From an uncultured Bdellovibrionales bacterium (GTDB taxonomy: Bacteria > Bdellovibrionota > Bdellovibrionia > Bdellovibrionales > Bdellovibrionaceae), in assembly GCA_903926205.1 (NCBI GenBank), contig CAIYID010000087.1, forward strand, positions 1-64,000: DNA of 64,000 nt, given 5' to 3'. Below the pieces are notes generated by a model. It searched no databases. It was not told the DNA's origin and worked only from the letters and a program-made list of their open reading frames with translations. Shown in pieces: positions 59,566 through 64,000 of the stretch. The translations under genes were made by a program, and so were the position numbers. Each line of letters opens with the position of its first letter. The stretch's first letter is position 1.

Positions 59566-61245
59566 ATGTCTTCAATTTCACCTTTCGATCGTAGTAATCA
59601 AACGGATGAGGTTCGCCGTGCCCGCGAAGATTATGAAAACAAAGAAGCTGAAAATACGAAAAAGAAAAACAAGGAAATAAAATCCTTGAATGAGAAGAAA
59701 GATCAAGAACTTGATAAAGTCCGTGATCAATACAATGAACAACTTGAAACTCTTAGAAATCGGCACAATGAACAAATTGATGAACGTGATAAACGTCATG
59801 CCGAAGATATTTCTAAAATGCGTGATTTGTACGCAGATTCTTTACGAAAAAAATCGACCGATGAGGTTCGGGAGCGCGAGGCTAGTCGGTCGGCTTATGA
59901 AGGTGAAATAAAAAAAGAAAAGGAAATCTCAGAAGAACAGAAATCCGAACAAGAACGGGGATTTAAAAAATCATTATCTGACTTCGACCGAGCCCTTGGA
60001 GATAATCAAAATCGCTCCATTCGGGTTCAACAGCAGGGTTTGCAGGAACGCTCTGACCATTTGAATAATAAACATGCCGGCGAAATGAAAAGCGTGACTG
60101 AAGATCGGGATCGCCGTGTGGCGGAACTTCGGCACACTTTGGATGATACTAAAATGACTTATGAAGATCTTTTAGTGAAAGAAGCCCGCGATCATCGGGC
60201 AGAGTCAGATCGTCGAACTTCAGCTTTTGAAACAATCTATACTAATCAGGAACATAATAATTCAGAGATGATTTCTAGTCGTGATGCAATTTTGGCTGAA
60301 TCAAGATTAAGTAATAATCGAAAAATTGGGGAAAAAATCCAAAACGAAACTGATAAGATGACAGCCTTGCGTGAAAAGTATGCAGATCAAATGGATAATC
60401 GAACAGGGGCCATGGTGAGAGAAGCGCGGGCAGAAGTCTCGCGTGCCAAAAATGATCAAGCCTTAGAATCAGTGACCGGAAAGCGAATGCGAGATCTTGA
60501 TCATGAGCACTTAGTGAGTGCTTATCAGGCTCGCGAAGAGGATTTACAGCGCCAAAAAAATGAAGTCTTTGATAAGGCCAATGAAGTAGCCAGAGATCGT
60601 ATTAGTACTGTTTTAGGGAAAAATGAAAAGATAATGAATGAAGCCAATCGACGAAATCGTTTGGATCAAAATACTCAAGAAATGAAGTCGCGCGAAGCGT
60701 TTGCTCAGCAAGAAAATGTTCATAAAGATCAAATTCTTTTGACTAATAATCGAGCAGATCAGCGCGTGCACAAAGTTTTAACAGCAACAAATGCGGTTCA
60801 GAAGAATATCACTGAGCAAAATCAGGAAAACTTAGAAAACGTGAAACATAACTATTCTGATAGTTTGCAAAATCAGAGAGAAGCGCAGTTGGAATCAATG
60901 AAAACAATTTACTCTCGTATGGATCAAAAGTTGCGAGATCTTGAGGCACATCTTCTGAAAAAACATGATGATGCTGTCGAATACTATGAAACAAAGATTG
61001 ACGAAACTGAAAATCAGCATAAAAAAGATACCCAGAGAATGAATCAACTCTTTGAGACGAAATTCAATCAAAGAGAAAAAGCTTTTAAAATGGAAGAAGA
61101 TTCATTAGAAAAAAAATACGAACAAAAAATGGCAATCCAGGACGATGTTCATCAGAAAGATCTGAATCGAATGGAGAAGCGACATCAGGAGCAAGTGCAG
61201 TCGATCATCTCTCGAGCGACGGCGGCACAGTCCAAGAAAGTGTAG
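59566..61245 (+). CDS. 559-residue proline-free cytoplasmic coiled-coil protein
   Basis: After a ten-residue head (SSISPFDRSN), the rest is one uninterrupted charged helix, rich in Glu, Lys, Arg, Asp, Gln and Asn. It has no Cys or Trp and only one Pro (residue 6). Repeated heptad-like units such as LEIKSLNEKKDQELDKV-type and LRNRHNEQIDERDKRHAEDI are seen throughout. There is no signal or membrane segment. A single helix this long would reach about 80 nm, so a filament or cell-length scaffold is possible; coiled-coil cytoskeletal (Ccrp) proteins are known in Bdellovibrio. It ends five bases before the pyruvate kinase start, suggesting a shared message. No family is assigned. Confidence 0.65.
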   Translation: MSSISPFDRSNQTDEVRRAREDYENKEAENTKKKNKEIKSLNEKKDQELDKVRDQYNEQLETLRNRHNEQIDERDKRHAEDISKMRDLYADSLRKKSTDEVREREASRSAYEGEIKKEKEISEEQKSEQERGFKKSLSDFDRALGDNQNRSIRVQQQGLQERSDHLNNKHAGEMKSVTEDRDRRVAELRHTLDDTKMTYEDLLVKEARDHRAESDRRTSAFETIYTNQEHNNSEMISSRDAILAESRLSNNRKIGEKIQNETDKMTALREKYADQMDNRTGAMVREARAEVSRAKNDQALESVTGKRMRDLDHEHLVSAYQAREEDLQRQKNEVFDKANEVARDRISTVLGKNEKIMNEANRRNRLDQNTQEMKSREAFAQQENVHKDQILLTNNRADQRVHKVLTATNAVQKNITEQNQENLENVKHNYSDSLQNQREAQLESMKTIYSRMDQKLRDLEAHLLKKHDDAVEYYETKIDETENQHKKDTQRMNQLFETKFNQREKAFKMEEDSLEKKYEQKMAIQDDVHQKDLNRMEKRHQEQVQSIISRATAAQSKKV

Positions 61246-61249
61246 AAAA

Positions 61250-62734
61250 ATGTTAGTTGACCGCCGTGTGAAAATTGTTGCGACCATTGGACCTGCTACT
61301 AAAAATGAAAAAAACCTCGCAAAGGCCATCCAGGCCGGAATGAATGTGGCGCGGTTGAATTTTAGTCATGGGTCTCATGAAGATCATCTCAGTTCAATTC
61401 AGATCATTCGTCGGTTATCTAAGGACATGCAAGCTCCTGTAACTATTTTGCAGGATCTTCAGGGTCCTAAAATTCGAGTTGGAAAATTTGAGAACGGTTT
61501 TATAGAACTCACTGAAGGTGAAAAAGTTGTTATAACAATGAAACCTGTTTTAGGAAAACCGGGCTTAATTCCCAGCGATTTTCCTGAGTTGGCTCAAAGT
61601 GTGCAGCCTGGTACAAAAATTCTTTTAGATGATGGTTTGCTTGAGTTAAAAGTGCTCGCTTTGCGTAAAGATGAACTTGAGTGTGAAGTGATTTACGGTG
61701 GCATTCTGAAAGACCGCAAAGGCATGAATTGTCCTGGCGTGACCTTGCAGGTAGATGCTTTGACTAAAAAGGACCTTGAAGATTTAGAATTTGGTTTGCA
61801 GAACGGTGTCGATTATGTGGCCTTGAGCTTTGTTCGTTACGGAAAAGACATTCGTCGCTTAAGAGAAATCATTGATGCTAAAAATCCGAACACACGCATT
61901 TGTGCAAAGATTGAGATGGTTGAAGCGATTGATAATTTGGAAGAAATTGTGCGACTTTCAGACGCGGTGATGGTGGCGCGTGGAGATTTAGCCGTAGAAA
62001 TCGGACAAAGTCGTCTTCCTGGCGTGCAAAAACAAATTATTCGTTTAGCTAATCAATTAAACAAACCTGTGATAACAGCGACGCAAATGCTTGATTCAAT
62101 GGTTGAAAATCCACGACCAACTCGAGCTGAAATTACAGATGTAGCTAATGCCGTTTTGGATGGTTCAGATGCTTTGATGCTGTCTGCAGAGACGGCGAGT
62201 GGAAAATACCCATTTAAATGCATTCGTACGATGCATGAGATTATTCGAGAAGTTGAACTGAATAACGAACATTATTATAAAATCTCTTTGGATAATGAAT
62301 TTTTGGGAGTGGCCGGTGCTGTAGGCGCTAGTGCGAGTTTAAGCGCACTGAAGCTGGATGCCAAAGTGATCGTGTGTTTAACGACTTCGGGGAAAACAGC
62401 GAATATTATTTCTGGATTCCGTCCGAAAGCACGAATCATTGCGGTGACTGATAATTTTTCTACTTTGAATCGTCTTGAAATTCTTTGGGGACTTCAAACG
62501 TTGAATATTAAGCCTTATCAAAAAATTGAAGATGTTGTGAGTCAGGTGGAAGAACGTCTGATTCAGTACGGTTTAGCAAAAACAGGGGATAAAATTGTTT
62601 TGACTCTTGGACAACCTATTTTGGATGGAGCTAAGACAAACACTCTTTATATATTCACTCTTGGTGGTGAGGGGTTAACAAGGCTCTCTGAGGCCGAGAT
62701 TCCGCTTCGTTGTCGTCAAGAGATGGAATTCTAG
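61250..62734 (+). CDS. pyk: Pyruvate kinase
   Basis: Pyk makes pyruvate and ATP from phosphoenolpyruvate in glycolysis. The 494 residues show RVKIVATIGPAT, ARLNFSHGSHEDH, LQDLQGPKIRVGKF, the signature ICAKIEMVEAIDNLEEI, VMVARGDLAVEIG, and ITATQMLDSMVENPRPTRAE. The C-terminal allosteric domain follows. It is probably the second gene of a unit with the coiled-coil gene, only four bases apart. It converges with the CNB-domain gene. Confidence 0.98.
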   Translation: MLVDRRVKIVATIGPATKNEKNLAKAIQAGMNVARLNFSHGSHEDHLSSIQIIRRLSKDMQAPVTILQDLQGPKIRVGKFENGFIELTEGEKVVITMKPVLGKPGLIPSDFPELAQSVQPGTKILLDDGLLELKVLALRKDELECEVIYGGILKDRKGMNCPGVTLQVDALTKKDLEDLEFGLQNGVDYVALSFVRYGKDIRRLREIIDAKNPNTRICAKIEMVEAIDNLEEIVRLSDAVMVARGDLAVEIGQSRLPGVQKQIIRLANQLNKPVITATQMLDSMVENPRPTRAEITDVANAVLDGSDALMLSAETASGKYPFKCIRTMHEIIREVELNNEHYYKISLDNEFLGVAGAVGASASLSALKLDAKVIVCLTTSGKTANIISGFRPKARIIAVTDNFSTLNRLEILWGLQTLNIKPYQKIEDVVSQVEERLIQYGLAKTGDKIVLTLGQPILDGAKTNTLYIFTLGGEGLTRLSEAEIPLRCRQEMEF

Positions 62735-62775
62735 GATATTAATTCAAGGCCGCCGAAGGCTTTACAGTCACAGAT

Positions 62776-63771
62776 TTAATTTTCACCGGCAGTTTCTTTT
62801 GATGCTTTTTTGAGAGCATAAATGAGCTGCCAAAAAGAAATTGTTTTTTTCAATTCTGCGACATTAGTCATCGCAGTAAGGATTTCTCCTTCAGAGGTTT
62901 TTTCGCTGAGAATTCCTAAAACGACCAAAGCTTCCAGTCCTTCCGTTTTCACTGTGAAGCCGGTTTCGGCGGTAGAGTCGGCTTGGATTTGGGTGAGATT
63001 AAGCTTAACCTCCCCTTTTCCGCTAACGGGTAATTTTTTTGCAAAGTGAAGCACGGAAGAAAGAATCGGAATTTGTTCTTCCCTGAGAGTGATTCGGTCT
63101 CGTTCATTTTTTGAAAGCCAGTCATTGTACCATTCTGTGAATTGAAATAAAAAATCGATATTCTTTACAAAAATTTGCTGTGTGCCTTCTCCAAGTTCTT
63201 CCGTTTTCATGTGACCAAGTTCAGCTAAAATGCTGATTAATTTTTGCATTTTATTTGGAGCTTCAAGAAACACTTGAATAGTGAAATTGCGCAAAGTGCT
63301 AAACGGAACTAGAAGCTCATCACCAGATTTTTCACCGTAACGAAGGGAAATGAAACTTAAAATAGCCATCAGTTTTGAAATGGTGTGAGGAGGGAAAGTC
63401 TCTTCATCGTCACCGGTTTTTTCTAAGGCCTTAATCCTCATGTTCGCTGTGCGTAAGTGATCATTCACGGTTCTCATGATCGCCTTCACCCATTCAGGAA
63501 ATTGTGAAAACTGGGCATGCAATGCTTTGTAAGGGAGAGCTATAACTTCAGTGTCTTTTAAGGCTTTAACGCTAGCACTTCGCGCTTTTTGATCGAAGAA
63601 GGCCATTTCACCCACCATAGAGCCTGGTCCAATTTCGGCGAGCACTATTTCAGAATTCTGTTTGGTTTTAGTGACCGCTAACTTTCCACTTTTAACCACA
63701 TACATCGCATCAGGAGCGTCACCGTCCCTAAATAGGTATTGTCCTTGAGGAATTTTTTTTGTTCCTGACAT
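62776..63771 (-). CDS. Cyclic-nucleotide-binding-domain protein without a Crp-type HTH
   Basis: The 331-residue cytoplasmic protein has an N-terminal cNMP-binding domain (about 5-125): YLFRDGDAPDAMYVVKSGKL, then the phosphate-binding cassette IGPGSMVGEMAFFDQKARSA with Gly, Glu and Arg in the ligand-contacting positions. About 200 residues follow, with mixed alpha/beta content, including IQVFLEAPNKMQKLISILAE. I see no clear C-terminal winged-helix match to Crp, though a divergent one (about 165-210) is possible. It could respond to cAMP made by the CHASE2 cyclase. It stands alone, convergent with pyk. Confidence 0.75.
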   Translation of the reverse strand: MSGTKKIPQGQYLFRDGDAPDAMYVVKSGKLAVTKTKQNSEIVLAEIGPGSMVGEMAFFDQKARSASVKALKDTEVIALPYKALHAQFSQFPEWVKAIMRTVNDHLRTANMRIKALEKTGDDEETFPPHTISKLMAILSFISLRYGEKSGDELLVPFSTLRNFTIQVFLEAPNKMQKLISILAELGHMKTEELGEGTQQIFVKNIDFLFQFTEWYNDWLSKNERDRITLREEQIPILSSVLHFAKKLPVSGKGEVKLNLTQIQADSTAETGFTVKTEGLEALVVLGILSEKTSEGEILTAMTNVAELKKTISFWQLIYALKKASKETAGEN

Positions 63772-63831
63772 TCAACGACATTATAACGAAACTTGAGCCT
63801 CGAAGTCTAATGTCGTCGAATGATGGTCTAG

Positions 63832-64000
<169 letters not shown>

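Noticed and set aside
62735-62775. GCC/GGC-rich hairpin as terminator between pyk and the CNB gene
   Set aside because: Pairing is broken after four or five bases, and no U-tract follows.

Overview
The window looks like chromosome from a low-GC (roughly 40%) member of the Bdellovibrionota, the predatory Bdellovibrio relatives. This is inferred from three things: a myxobacterial-type gliding/energised envelope machine, a Gram-negative LPS export set (LptE, LptD), and many exported hydrolases and orphan signalling proteins. No database search was possible, so names rest on motifs, length and context.

Layout. 1-1055: the 3' end of an ISL3-like insertion sequence that has cut a tyrosine recombinase in two, next to tRNA-Glu and tRNA-Lys. 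1128-8996: housekeeping genes purA, a serA/serC-like pair, lptE-holA, a PilZ protein, rpsT (UUG start), and a murJ interrupted by an in-frame amber codon. 9058-20645: a ten-gene minus-strand operon encoding a PilZ-GYF protein, a TolQ/TolR-type motor (one TolQ, two TolR), giant and medium TPR proteins, an FHA/TonB-like trans-envelope protein, a beta-barrel and coiled-coil proteins. Its content resembles the Agl-Glt gliding machinery of Myxococcus. 20935-35041: small exported proteins, a truncated haemoglobin, GST, a GreA-like protein, rsmG, a run of exported hydrolases (papain-like protease, HExxH peptidase, phospholipase C-like protein), two orphan histidine kinases, an alpha/beta hydrolase and a GMC oxidoreductase. 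35063-38986: a pseudo-receiver protein and a three-gene envelope operon. 39150-46430: the translation block prfC, ffh, rpsP, khpA, rimM, trmD, a SPOUT methylase, rplS, rnhB, yraN. 46462-64000: lptD with a CHASE2 adenylate cyclase, a STAS protein, coiled-coil proteins, a VKOR-DsbA fusion, a ChaN-domain protein, HU, a TPR/FecR-like pair, a proline-free 559-residue coiled coil, pyruvate kinase, a cyclic-nucleotide-binding protein and the end of a thiolase. No gene-free stretch exceeds 300 bases once starts are corrected.

How it works together. Six transcription units (PilZ 6433, gliding operon 20645, PAS kinase 33872, STAS 52285, membrane protein 53957, TPR protein 57980) carry a CCGATA-like or TCGATA motif shortly upstream of the start codon. 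At five of them it lies only 7-10 bases upstream of an ATG that has no clear Shine-Dalgarno. The motif matches the -10 element of sigma-28 (FliA) promoters, so these motility and signalling genes may be one sigma-28-type regulon, partly translated from leaderless mRNAs. Three of them also share a GACCTAG motif further upstream. Other points of interest are a TolR paralogue that has lost its membrane aspartate, a possible two-state RNA switch over the khpA ribosome-binding site, and the murJ amber codon.
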